Assembly (NCBI RefSeq): GCF_001558695.1
Contig: NZ_LNTU01000001.1
Span: forward strand, 1,054,001-1,118,000
Length of the DNA: 64,000 nt
From: Paramesorhizobium deserti
GTDB taxonomy: Bacteria > Pseudomonadota > Alphaproteobacteria > Rhizobiales > Rhizobiaceae
Direction of reading: 5' to 3'
In this document: in pieces, positions 54,308 to 62,138 of the stretch
Position numbering within the stretch: the first letter of the stretch is position 1
Layout of the letters: each line of letters begins with the position of its first letter
Notes under the pieces: model-generated
Told to the model about the DNA's origin: nothing
Seen by the model: only the letters and a program-made list of their open reading frames with translations
The model's database searches: none
Translations under genes and position numbers: made by a program

Positions 54308-55461
54308 CACGCCTCCGATAGTGACTGGCGGGCCGGCTGCGAGACGAGGCCGCGATAGATAGTGGCCATGCCGCGCGCCTGGCGCTCGGGCGTAAGGCCA
54401 AGCGATCGCGCGAGGGCACGTTCTCCCATGCGGCGGCGCAGTTGCGGATCGCCGGCCAGAAGATCGATGGCCTCGACGAGCTGGTCCGGTGCGGTGGGGT
54501 CGAAGAAGATCGCCGCCTCGTCCCACAATTCGTGATAGACCGGTATGTCGGAGAGGATCAGCGCCGCCCCGGCGCGCGCGCCCTCCAGCGCCGCCAGCCC
54601 GAAGGGCTCGTAAAGCGAGGGCGAAACCAGGATGCCGGCGCGCCGCACGAGCCCAAGCACTTCGCGATGCGGCAGGCTGCCGAGGCTGCGGGCATGGTGG
54701 AGGATGATCATCTGGCCGTTCGGCCCGTGGAGCGGCCCCGCGAGATGGATAGGCCATACCGATTTTCCGGCAGCTGCATCGAGCACCCCGACATTCTTGC
54801 CATCGTCCCACCAACGGCCGGCGGCGAAAACGAAGGACTGTTTGTCAACCGGATCGAACCGCGCCGCCGTTCCATTGTGCACGACCGACAATCCGGGAAT
54901 CTGCCCGTAGCTGCGCGCAATGGCATCGGCATGGGACCGGCTCGGCGCGACGATCGCATCGGCGCGGGAAAAGCCTTCGGCATTGCGGCGACGATGCCAG
55001 AGCCAATGATCCGGCAGCGGTCCCGTCCGCATCGTCTCCCACCATGTGACGAGGCAGGAATGAGAGACCGTGACCACGGGGATATCGCGCCTTATCCCAA
55101 CCGCCTGCGACGGCAGGTTGAGGTGGAGAATGTCAATGCGGTGATCATCGACCAGTCGCTCCAGCACCGACGGTATGGTTTCGAGCTCGCTTTCATCCTC
55201 AGTCATCCAGTCGAGCGGCTGGTCGAGCCAGACGAGTTCTCCGATTGCTTCCGCCTCCTCCCTCTGCTGGGATGACGGCTGCGGTCCGAAGCCGGCGAAG
55301 ACGGTCGAGACGCTGAATTCCCTCAACGCATCGGCGCAATCCATCGCATAACGCCAGACGCCGCCGACGGCATCGACGGTCATCAGGATACGCAGTTCTC
55401 GATCACCGGTGCGCAGGGCGGCTTGCGGTGATCTTTCATCATTGAGGGCGGAGAGGCTCAT
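54307..55461 (-). CDS. GT4-family glycosyltransferase
   Basis: A 384-residue GT-B glycosyltransferase of family 4. The N-terminus has ILMTVDAVGGVWRYAMD, as in acceptor-binding domains; the donor-binding half contains SPSLYEPFGLAALEGARAG with the EPFGLAALE acidic motif, and SDIPVYHELWDEAA. It is distinct from the three CgeB-type enzymes. The start overlaps the upstream epimerase by four bases (55458-55461) with GAGAGG before it; the longer frame to 55653 is discarded. Confidence 0.88.
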   Translation of the reverse strand: MSLSALNDERSPQAALRTGDRELRILMTVDAVGGVWRYAMDCADALREFSVSTVFAGFGPQPSSQQREEAEAIGELVWLDQPLDWMTEDESELETIPSVLERLVDDHRIDILHLNLPSQAVGIRRDIPVVTVSHSCLVTWWETMRTGPLPDHWLWHRRRNAEGFSRADAIVAPSRSHADAIARSYGQIPGLSVVHNGTAARFDPVDKQSFVFAAGRWWDDGKNVGVLDAAAGKSVWPIHLAGPLHGPNGQMIILHHARSLGSLPHREVLGLVRRAGILVSPSLYEPFGLAALEGARAGAALILSDIPVYHELWDEAAIFFDPTAPDQLVEAIDLLAGDPQLRRRMGERALARSLGLTPERQARGMATIYRGLVSQPARQSLSEA

Positions 55462-56564
55462 GCCGAAATCCTCTCGCGATCGCCAAGGGCCGCACCCAGC
55501 CCCCTGTAATCGTGGAGCCAGGCGGCGAGGTCGCGCAGGCCGTCGCGCCAGCCTATGGTCGGCTTCCATCCGAGCCGGAGCTGCAACGCGCGCGTATCGG
55601 CAACGAAATAGGCCTGATCTCCAGGCCGCCAGCCTGCCCGCTCGACGGCGCACCCGCGACGGGTGAGCCTCGCGATCTCGCCCAGGACGCGCCGGAGGCT
55701 GACGGCATTGGCCGGACCGCCGCCGAGGTTGAATGCCTGGCCGCTGACGCTATCGATCGATCGCAACAGCGCCCGATAGGCGGCCACGGCATCGCTGACG
55801 TGGAGCACGTCGCGCACCTGTTTGCCATTGCCGTAGATGGTGATGGGCTCGTTTTTCAAAGCGCTGATGAGGAAATGCGCCACCCATCCCTGATCCTCAT
55901 TGCCGAACTGGCGGGGGCCATAGACGCAGCTCATCCGGAGCACCGCCGTCGGCACGCCGAAGGATTTGCCGTAATCCAGCGCATACTGGTCGGCGGCGCC
56001 CTTCGAGCAGCCATAGGGCGTACAGAAATCGAGCGCCCGGTCCTCGCCGATGCCGTGCCGGTAGAGATCGCGTGCGGCGGGGACATATCTGTCCTCAAGC
56101 TCGATGAGCTTCAGATCATCGAGCGCGCCATAGACCTTGTTGGTGCTGGCGAAAATCACTGGTGCATGGTGCCTGGAGCGGCGCGCCGCTTCCAGCACAT
56201 TGAGCGTACCACGCGCATTGACATCGAAATCGAGGAAAGGCTCGGCCATGCTCGTCGTCACGGCGGTCTGGCCGGCGAGATGGAACACCGCCTTGGCATC
56301 GGTGAAGGCCGGTTCGATTGCCGAAAAATCCCTGACATCGGCGAGTAGCGGATGGACGCGCGCGCCGTGTTTCTCCTTGAGCCATTCCAGATTCTGGTGA
56401 ACCCCGGGACGGGAAAGATTGTCGAGGATCACCACCTCCTCTTCGCTGCCGAGCAGGCTGTCGGCGAGGTTGGAGCCGATAAAGCCGCTGCCGCCGGTGA
56501 TCACGACGGGCGCAGCCTTGCCGATCAGCGAAGGCGCGTGCTGGCGCGGATCGTTGTCGCTCAT
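55458..56564 (-). CDS. NAD-dependent sugar epimerase/dehydratase (SDR)
   Basis: A 368-residue extended SDR. The Rossmann loop is VVITGGSGFIGSNLADSLL. It also has VFHLAGQTAVTTSM, ASTNKVYGALD and the catalytic YGCSKGAADQY (Tyr-x3-Lys). The set TNKVYG and SCVYGPRQFGNEDQGWVAHF resembles CDP-paratose/CDP-tyvelose 2-epimerases, so 2-epimerisation of a nucleotide sugar is a reasonable guess. It overlaps both neighbours by four bases. Confidence 0.87.
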   Translation of the reverse strand: MSDNDPRQHAPSLIGKAAPVVITGGSGFIGSNLADSLLGSEEEVVILDNLSRPGVHQNLEWLKEKHGARVHPLLADVRDFSAIEPAFTDAKAVFHLAGQTAVTTSMAEPFLDFDVNARGTLNVLEAARRSRHHAPVIFASTNKVYGALDDLKLIELEDRYVPAARDLYRHGIGEDRALDFCTPYGCSKGAADQYALDYGKSFGVPTAVLRMSCVYGPRQFGNEDQGWVAHFLISALKNEPITIYGNGKQVRDVLHVSDAVAAYRALLRSIDSVSGQAFNLGGGPANAVSLRRVLGEIARLTRRGCAVERAGWRPGDQAYFVADTRALQLRLGWKPTIGWRDGLRDLAAWLHDYRGLGAALGDRERISA

Positions 56565-57670
56565 GTCACCAATCCCCGTGCTTCGAGATTGCGCCGCATT
56601 TCGGCACCCTTGTCGACGGCGCGGGAGCGGCTGACCCATTCCGCGAATTCGCCGAGCGAATTCTCCAGAAGGAAGCGGGGCTGGAAGCCGAGAAGCTCGC
56701 CGGCCTTGGAGATATCGGCAAAGCAGTGCCTGATGTCGCCGGAACGGGAGGTCCCGAGGATTTCCGGCTCGATTCCGGGCACGCCCATGACCTCCGCCAG
56801 GAGCCGCGCGACGCCTGCAATGGTATAGGAGCGGCCGCTGCCGACATTGATCACATGACCATCGGCCTGCGGCTGCTCCAGCGCCAGGCGGAAGGCCCGG
56901 GCCACATCCCTGACATGGACAAAGTCGCGGCGCTGCTCGCCATCCTCGAAGATCATCGGCCTTTGCCCGTTGGCGAGCCGCGACGAGAAATTGGCGAGGA
57001 CGCCGGTATAGGGATTAGAGAGCGCCTGGCCGGGTCCGAAGACGTTGAAGAGGCGCAACGCCACTGCCTGGCGGGCATAGGCCTGAGCGAAGATCAAGAC
57101 CGCCTTCTCCTGGCAATATTTGGTGAGGGCGTAGATGGAGGCGATATCGACCGGCTTCTGCTCGTCGGTCTGGACGGGCTCCAGCTTTCGCCCATCGGGA
57201 TTGGTGGGGTCCCAGCGCCCGGGCCCGATGGATTTGGGAACGCGGCGGACGGCCCGCTGCAACTCGCCCTCATCGTCACGGTAAAGGCCCTCGCCATAAA
57301 CGCTCATCGAGGAGGCGACGACGATACGCTCCACCGGGAGATCGATCAGCTCCTCGAGCAGGATCGCCGTTCCCAGCTCATTCGCGCCGACATAACGGGC
57401 GATCTCGTACATCGACTGCCCAACGCCGACCTCGGCGGCAAGGTGCACCACCTGGTCAATTCCGCGGAGGGCAGCGCGCAGCGCGTCGCGGTCCCTAATG
57501 TCGGCGAAGACATAATCGACGCGGCCGTCGCGCTCCGGCGCCTCCTCGCCATGGACCTGTTCGACGAGGCCATCGAGAACGCGGACGCCGTAGCCGTTTT
57601 CCAGAAGTTCGTCGGTGAGATGGCGGCCGATGAAACCGCATCCTCCGGTGATCAATATCTTCTTGTTCAC
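56561..57670 (-). CDS. NAD-dependent epimerase/dehydratase (SDR), first gene of the glycan operon
   Basis: A 369-residue extended SDR with ILITGGCGFIGRHLTDELL, VVHLAAEVGVGQSMYEI, SSMSVYGEG and YALTKYCQE (Tyr-x3-Lys). FNVFGPGQALSNPYTGVLANFSSRL resembles UDP-glucose 4-epimerase-like enzymes. It starts with GTG at 57670, preceded by GAGGAG five bases upstream. It heads the run of seven genes on the minus strand, and an EcfG-like promoter (GGAAC-N16-TGTT) ends 45 bases before the start. The exact sugar substrate cannot be read from sequence. Confidence 0.87.
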   Translation of the reverse strand: MNKKILITGGCGFIGRHLTDELLENGYGVRVLDGLVEQVHGEEAPERDGRVDYVFADIRDRDALRAALRGIDQVVHLAAEVGVGQSMYEIARYVGANELGTAILLEELIDLPVERIVVASSMSVYGEGLYRDDEGELQRAVRRVPKSIGPGRWDPTNPDGRKLEPVQTDEQKPVDIASIYALTKYCQEKAVLIFAQAYARQAVALRLFNVFGPGQALSNPYTGVLANFSSRLANGQRPMIFEDGEQRRDFVHVRDVARAFRLALEQPQADGHVINVGSGRSYTIAGVARLLAEVMGVPGIEPEILGTSRSGDIRHCFADISKAGELLGFQPRFLLENSLGEFAEWVSRSRAVDKGAEMRRNLEARGLVT

Positions 57671-57714
57671 GCCGGCTCCTCATATGGAATTGAAATCAGT
57701 GAATTTTCCAACCG

Positions 57715-57739
57715 AACAGGAACAACGAAGGTTTGTTCC
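57715..57739 (-). promoter_or_regulatory. EcfG-like promoter for the glycan operon
   Basis: GGAAC (57739-57735), 16-base spacer, TGTT (57718-57715; one base off CGTT). The site overlaps a palindrome GGAACAA-N7-TTGTTCC (57719-57739), which also gives GGAAC-N16-CGAT on the plus strand. Confidence 0.5.
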
Positions 57740-57819
57740 CGATGCTGATGAACATCATGAAGATGCTGAAAAAGGTGCGTGTATGAGAGAAGATGGCCAG
57801 CAGTGCTGCTGGCTCCAAA

Positions 57820-57844
57820 GGAACAATTTCCGGCTCGAAAGGTT
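57820..57844 (+). promoter_or_regulatory. EcfG-type promoter for the 91-aa protein
   Basis: GGAAC (57820-57824), 16-base spacer, GGTT (57841-57844), 83 bases before the ATG at 57928. Confidence 0.5.
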
Positions 57845-57927
57845 TCTATCGGTCCCGAAATTTTCTGCTTCGCGCCATGGCATTCAGCGGCGAAGCAGGT
57901 CGAATGCGATTTCGTCAGGAGGGATCA

Positions 57928-58203
57928 ATGAGCGAATCGAAAACCACCACCGATCATGGAACCATCCGCAAATGGGCCGAGGCGCGGGACGGTCATCCCG
58001 CACGCGTCAAGACTTCCGCGCCGGGCGGGATCCTCAGGATCGATTTCGGCGAGCCGGAGGAGAGCCTGGAAGAGATTTCGTGGGACGCGTTCTTCACGAT
58101 CTTCGACGAAAACGATCTGGCATTCCTCTACCAGGACACCACTTCGAGCGGCGGGAAAAGCCGGTTCAACAAATTCATCGAGCGCGGCTCCGAGCGGCGG
58201 TAG
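57928..58203 (+). CDS. Conserved small protein (often mislabelled glucan branching enzyme)
   Basis: A 91-residue soluble protein: TTTDHGTIRKWAEARDGHPA at the start and EISWDAFFTIFDENDLAFLY, then QDTTSSGGKSRFNKFIER. The pattern matches a family of about 90 residues that databases tend to call 1,4-alpha-glucan branching enzyme; it is far too short to be that enzyme and has no amylase motif. AGGAGG five bases before ATG 57928 is a strong ribosome site. The stress-type promoter upstream suggests a stress role. Confidence 0.82.
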   Translation: MSESKTTTDHGTIRKWAEARDGHPARVKTSAPGGILRIDFGEPEESLEEISWDAFFTIFDENDLAFLYQDTTSSGGKSRFNKFIERGSERR

Positions 58204-58246
58204 CGACGTTCCGACCTCGCTGATTTCTTGTCAAACCGTCAGGACA

Positions 58247-58669
58247 TCATGGATCGCTATACCCGAGAACCCTGACGCGGAGTTGCGCCGCGCCAGGGTC
58301 GGCGCTGAACAGGAAGGCGCCATGTCGCGTCGAATGCCGGGGGATATAATCGAACTCGATCTCGGCCGTTTCCGCAACCGCACCGTCGCGTTCCAACATG
58401 CCGCTCAGCCGCACACCGGCGGCCGTCTCGGTGCCCTGATTGGTGACGGCGACTGGAACGCGGAAGGCGTCGCCGGCCCTCTCGATCCTGCCGATCTCAT
58501 AGGCGAACCGCGGCGGATCGGGTGAAACGAAAAACGCCTGGTAAAGAAGAAATCCCAGCAAGCCCAAAATGAGCAGGGCGGAGAGCCCGCCCACTGCCCA
58601 TTCGACGGGGTGGGCCGTTCCTTCCTTTATCGCCGCCTTCGGCTGCCCGCTCTTCTTGGTCATATCCAT
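58247..58669 (-). CDS. TIGR02588-family membrane protein
   Basis: A 140-residue protein with one N-terminal helix (WAVGGLSALLILGLLGFLLY) and a soluble beta-rich domain: PPRFAYEIGRIERAGDAFRV, PVAVTNQGTETAAGVRLSG and EIEFDYIPRHSTRHGAF. It fits the small family usually found beside TIGR02587 proteins. Function unknown. The start is uncertain: ATG 58696, 58669 or 58663. It follows the TIGR02587 gene with at most 31 bases between. Confidence 0.8.
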   Translation of the reverse strand: MDMTKKSGQPKAAIKEGTAHPVEWAVGGLSALLILGLLGFLLYQAFFVSPDPPRFAYEIGRIERAGDAFRVPVAVTNQGTETAAGVRLSGMLERDGAVAETAEIEFDYIPRHSTRHGAFLFSADPGAAQLRVRVLGYSDP

Positions 58670-58700
58670 TTCTTCAATCCGTTGAAGCCATGCCAATGGT

Positions 58701-59573
58701 TCACAGGATCAGCCGGGCCGCCGCCGCGCCGACGGCCGACGGAAACGCCAGAACGATCATCGCCATGACGACCTGCTCGAATGCCAGACCGTCGGTGCGT
58801 CCGAAAACCCAGAGAATGAAAAGGCTCACACCCGACGCGACCACATATCCAGGCAGCGTGAAACGGATGAGGGCGCTCCACCAGGGCGTTTCCGGCGAAA
58901 GCTCCGTTCCGCCCTGAAACCCGAGAGCGAACACGAAGCCATGCATGACGGCGAGCGAGAGCAGGACCAGCGCGATCGCGTGCCATTGCGTCATCTGATA
59001 GGAGATGAGCACGGTTTCCTCCGTCGGCGCGATGTTGAACCCCAGGAACAGGGCACCCACGCCCATCAGGAACATTTCACCTCCATAGGTATCTTCCCGC
59101 CGCTGATCCGGCTCGTTGGAGGTGGCCACAAACTGGCTGCGCGCGAGCAATGCGCCTATGCCGGCCGGTATCGTCTGCAGCGCGATCTTGCCGACGATCT
59201 CCTCGACCGCCATGTCGGAACGGTTGACATTGAACAGGATCAGCACCGTCACGCTGGTGAAAAGGCCTATGCCGAGGGCGAAGACCGCATCAAGGACGAT
59301 ATCCTGCCAGCGCAAGGTGTATCTGAAGCCGATCCGGTGCGACAAGCCTATGAGAAGCGGAACCGAAAGAGCGATGAGCACCGCCAGGCGGATCGGGTCT
59401 GCGTAGAAACCCAGCCACCACATCTCCATCGTCATCAGCATGGGAAGCGAAAAGATCAGCGCCCCGCCCACCGCACGGCCGGTATCCCTGAGCAGCTTGC
59501 CATTCGAGGATCGCATTTGCCTCTTGGCGGCTGACGAACCGGTGGTTCGCCTTCGCCCATTATTACCGCTCAT
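58701..59573 (-). CDS. TIGR02587-family integral membrane protein
   Basis: A 290-residue protein with about seven or eight helices. Recognisable blocks are GGALIFSLPMLMTMEMWWLGFY, SVPLLIGLSHRIGF, EEIVGKIALQTIPAGIGALLA and the strongly conserved FLGFNIAPTEETVLIS. The N-terminal 30 residues are basic. Its function is unknown. It forms a putative complex with the TIGR02588 partner downstream. It lies 35 bases after a small exported-protein gene that has an EcfG-type promoter, so all three probably form one stress-induced unit. Confidence 0.85.
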   Translation of the reverse strand: MSGNNGRRRTTGSSAAKRQMRSSNGKLLRDTGRAVGGALIFSLPMLMTMEMWWLGFYADPIRLAVLIALSVPLLIGLSHRIGFRYTLRWQDIVLDAVFALGIGLFTSVTVLILFNVNRSDMAVEEIVGKIALQTIPAGIGALLARSQFVATSNEPDQRREDTYGGEMFLMGVGALFLGFNIAPTEETVLISYQMTQWHAIALVLLSLAVMHGFVFALGFQGGTELSPETPWWSALIRFTLPGYVVASGVSLFILWVFGRTDGLAFEQVVMAMIVLAFPSAVGAAAARLIL

Positions 59574-59608
59574 CGGCCTCGTTCCTGCCTCATCTTCATT
59601 CCGCGCAT

Positions 59609-59941
59609 TCAGTTATCCGACGGCTGATCCGGGATGGCACGGGGCGGGATGACCGGCGTCTTGCCCACGTCGGGGGGCGGAATGTCCGCTTCCGTGTCTC
59701 CCGTGGGCGGTGGCTTCAATACACTCCTGCAGCGCTCCAGCCGCTCCGCCAGGGCTTCGCGGGTCTCTCCCTGCTTGTCGTCTTTCCGCCCATCCCCGGG
59801 TTGAGCCCGGCATTCCGCCGGAACTTGCCAGTTTCCGTTCTGATCGTTCCCCTTCGCTTCATGATCGGCGGCAAGGGCGTGAAAGGGCCCCGTCGCAAGC
59901 ATTGATATGCCAAGCAAAGCGATGGATGTCCGATTTGACAT
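59609..59941 (-). CDS. Small exported protein of unknown function
   Basis: A 110-residue protein. Residues 1-25 form a signal peptide (SIALLGISMLATGPFHALA before ADHE). The mature part contains QVPAECRAQPGDGRKDDKQG and ALAERLERCRSVLKPPPTGD, with two cysteines, then a proline-rich tail. GCGAGGTTACC before ATG 59941 gives the start. An EcfG-type promoter ends 52 bases upstream. No family recognised, though exported proteins with this charged two-cysteine pattern recur in rhizobia. Confidence 0.75.
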   Translation of the reverse strand: MSNRTSIALLGISMLATGPFHALAADHEAKGNDQNGNWQVPAECRAQPGDGRKDDKQGETREALAERLERCRSVLKPPPTGDTEADIPPPDVGKTPVIPPRAIPDQPSDN

Positions 59942-59992
59942 GGTAACCTCGCTTTCGTCGCGGTCGCGTTTCCGGTTGTATTCCATGCACAT

Positions 59993-60017
59993 AACGCCCG
60001 GGCCCCATTCCTGTTCC
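59993..60017 (-). promoter_or_regulatory. EcfG-type promoter for the exported protein/TIGR02587/TIGR02588 unit
   Basis: GGAAC (60017-60013), 16-base spacer, CGTT (59996-59993). Confidence 0.7.
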
Positions 60018-60042
60018 TCCACTCCGCTTCGCGCCGAGCGCG

Positions 60043-60067
60043 GGAACATGTCGGGTTCTACATTGTT
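60043..60067 (+). promoter_or_regulatory. EcfG-like promoter for the dehydrogenase pair
   Basis: GGAAC (60043-60047), 16-base spacer, TGTT (60064-60067; one base off), 30 bases before ATG 60097. It is divergent from the site at 59993. Confidence 0.5.
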
Positions 60068-60096
60068 CGGCGGTGTCGAAGCAGAAGGGGATGATC

Positions 60097-61104
60097 ATGA
60101 CGCTGAACAGACCGATGACGCTCGACACGATCGCTCCGGTGCGCATGATGCACGCAGCCGTGGTCACCGGTCCGGGCGCGCTGCGCATCGAAACCGTGCC
60201 GCGGCCGGAGCCGGCGGCGGGCCAGGTGCGCGTGAAGCTGGAGGGCTGCGGCGTATGCGCCTCGAACCTGGTGCCCTGGGCCGGGCCGGAATGGATGCAG
60301 TTTCCGACCGAGCCCGGCGGCCTCGGCCATGAAGGCTGGGGCATCGTCGATGCCGTCGGTCCTGAGGTCGACACGGTCAGGGAAGGCGACCGGGTCGCGG
60401 CCCTCTTCCATCATAGCTATGCCGAATATGACGTCGGCGACGCCGAGGCGGTGGTGAAGATACCGCCCGAAATGGCCGATCAGCCCTTCCCCGGCGAACC
60501 GCTGGGCTGCGCGATGAATATCTTCCGCCGCAGCGATATCCAGCCGGGACAAATGGTGGCGATCGTCGGTACGGGTTTCATCGGCGCACTGCTCTGCCGC
60601 CTCATGGTCGGGGCGGGCGCCCATGTCATCGCCCTTTCCAGGCGCGGCTTCGCCCTTGATGTGGCGAAGCGGATGGGCGCCAGCGAGGTGATCGCGCTCG
60701 ACAACCATCATGCGGTGATCGACAAGGTGAAAGCGCTGACGGGCGGCCTCTTCTGCGACCGCGTCATTGAGGCGACGGGAAAACAGTGGCCGTTCGATCT
60801 CGCCGCCGAGATCACAAGGGAGCGTGGCCGGCTGATCATCGCCGGCTATCACCAGGACGGCCCACGGCAGATCAACATGCAGCTCTGGAATTGGCGCGGC
60901 CTCGACGTCATCAACGCGCATGAGCGCGACCCCGCGGTCTATATCCGGGGCATGCGCGAGGCGGTCGAGGCGGTGGCTTCCGGGGCGCTCGATCCGCTGC
61001 CGCTTTACACGCATCGTTTTCCCCTGTCGCGTCTCGATGAGGCGCTGAATGCGACAAGGGATCGCCCGGACGGTTTCATGAAAGCGCTGGTGACGATGCA
61101 ATGA
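60097..61104 (+). CDS. Zinc-type MDR alcohol/sorbitol dehydrogenase-like protein
   Basis: A 335-residue medium-chain dehydrogenase. The catalytic-zinc cysteine is in LEGCGVCASNL and the histidine in GGLGHEGWG; the Rossmann loop is VAIVGTGFIGALLCRL. The structural four-cysteine zinc loop of classical enzymes is missing. AAGGGG six bases before ATG 60097 fixes the start. It overlaps the Gfo/Idh gene by four bases, so the pair may oxidise and reduce positions on the same sugar or polyol. Substrate unknown. Confidence 0.85.
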   Translation: MTLNRPMTLDTIAPVRMMHAAVVTGPGALRIETVPRPEPAAGQVRVKLEGCGVCASNLVPWAGPEWMQFPTEPGGLGHEGWGIVDAVGPEVDTVREGDRVAALFHHSYAEYDVGDAEAVVKIPPEMADQPFPGEPLGCAMNIFRRSDIQPGQMVAIVGTGFIGALLCRLMVGAGAHVIALSRRGFALDVAKRMGASEVIALDNHHAVIDKVKALTGGLFCDRVIEATGKQWPFDLAAEITRERGRLIIAGYHQDGPRQINMQLWNWRGLDVINAHERDPAVYIRGMREAVEAVASGALDPLPLYTHRFPLSRLDEALNATRDRPDGFMKALVTMQ

Positions 61105-62138
61105 CGGTGCTCGACCAGATACAGCGACTGGATCCGGCCCTCAAGCGGCCCCGGCTTGGCTTTCTCGGCGTCGGGTGGATCGGCCGCCAGCGCATGGAGA
61201 CGATCCTGGCCTCGGGCTATGCCGAAGCGGTGGCGATCGCCGATCCATCACCGGAGATGACGGCGGCCGCCCAAGAGATGGCTCCCTATGCGGAAACGGT
61301 TTCATCGCTCGACGAACTGTTGGAGCTCGAGCTGGACGGGGTGGTGATCGCAACCCCCAGCGCGCTGCACGCCGCGCAGTCGGTCGAGGCCCTGAAACGG
61401 GGCGCGGCGGTGTTCTGCCAGAAGCCGCTCGGCCGCAGGGCAACCGAAGTCAAGGAAGTGGTCAGGACGGCGCGGGAGGCGGACCTGCTTCTGGGGGTGG
61501 ACCTTTCCTATCGTTTTACCGAGGCGATGCGATGCGTCCGCGACAGTATCGAGAGCGGCGAGATAGGACCAGTGTACGCGGCGGAACTCGTCTTCCACAA
61601 TGCCTATGGCCCGGACAAGCCGTGGTTCTACCAGCCCGAGCTTTCGGGCGGCGGCTGCGTGATGGATCTCGGCATCCATCTTGTCGACCTCGCGCTGTGG
61701 GCGCTGGATTTCCCCCCAGTGACGCAGGTTTCGGGCAGTCTCTTCTCGGAGGGGGAACGTCTTGGCGTCAATCCCGAGCGGGTCGAGGATTATGCCGTGG
61801 CGACGCTCGAATTCGAGACGGGGGCGATGGCGCGGATCGCCTGCTCCTGGCGGCTCCACGCCGGATGCGACGCGGAAATCTCGGCCACTTTCTACGGTCG
61901 GAGCGGCGCCCTCGCCTTCTCGAATGTCGGCGGCTCCTTCTATGATTTCAAAGCCGAACGGTTCACCGGCACGAGCCGGGAGACACTGATCAGCCCGCCC
62001 GACGCCTGGGGCGGTGTGGCCGCTGTGGACTGGGCGCGGCGTCTTGCAGCCGGTTCCGGCTTTTCGCCCTCGGCCGAGGATTATGTGAAGGTCGCGGCCG
62101 TTCTCGACCGCATCTATGGGCGGTCTACGCTCATGTGA
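61101..62138 (+). CDS. Gfo/Idh/MocA-family oxidoreductase
   Basis: A 345-residue NAD(P)-dependent dehydrogenase. It opens with RLGFLGVGWIGRQRMETIL (Rossmann loop) and carries CQKPLGRRATE (the EKP-equivalent with Gln), GVDLSYRF and GGCVMDLGIHLVDLALWAL with the catalytic DxGxH. Such enzymes act on inositols, sugars or nucleotide sugars. Coupled to the zinc dehydrogenase upstream; it converges on topoisomerase IB with an eight-base overlap of 3' ends. Being close to the glycan operon, it may supply a modified sugar. Confidence 0.88.
   Translation: MTVLDQIQRLDPALKRPRLGFLGVGWIGRQRMETILASGYAEAVAIADPSPEMTAAAQEMAPYAETVSSLDELLELELDGVVIATPSALHAAQSVEALKRGAAVFCQKPLGRRATEVKEVVRTAREADLLLGVDLSYRFTEAMRCVRDSIESGEIGPVYAAELVFHNAYGPDKPWFYQPELSGGGCVMDLGIHLVDLALWALDFPPVTQVSGSLFSEGERLGVNPERVEDYAVATLEFETGAMARIACSWRLHAGCDAEISATFYGRSGALAFSNVGGSFYDFKAERFTGTSRETLISPPDAWGGVAAVDWARRLAAGSGFSPSAEDYVKVAAVLDRIYGRSTLM

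Noticed and set aside
54308-54814. A 169-codon extension of the third glycosyltransferase
   Set aside because: It is a shadow of the GT4 gene; the TGATG junction at 54305-54309 is the natural start.
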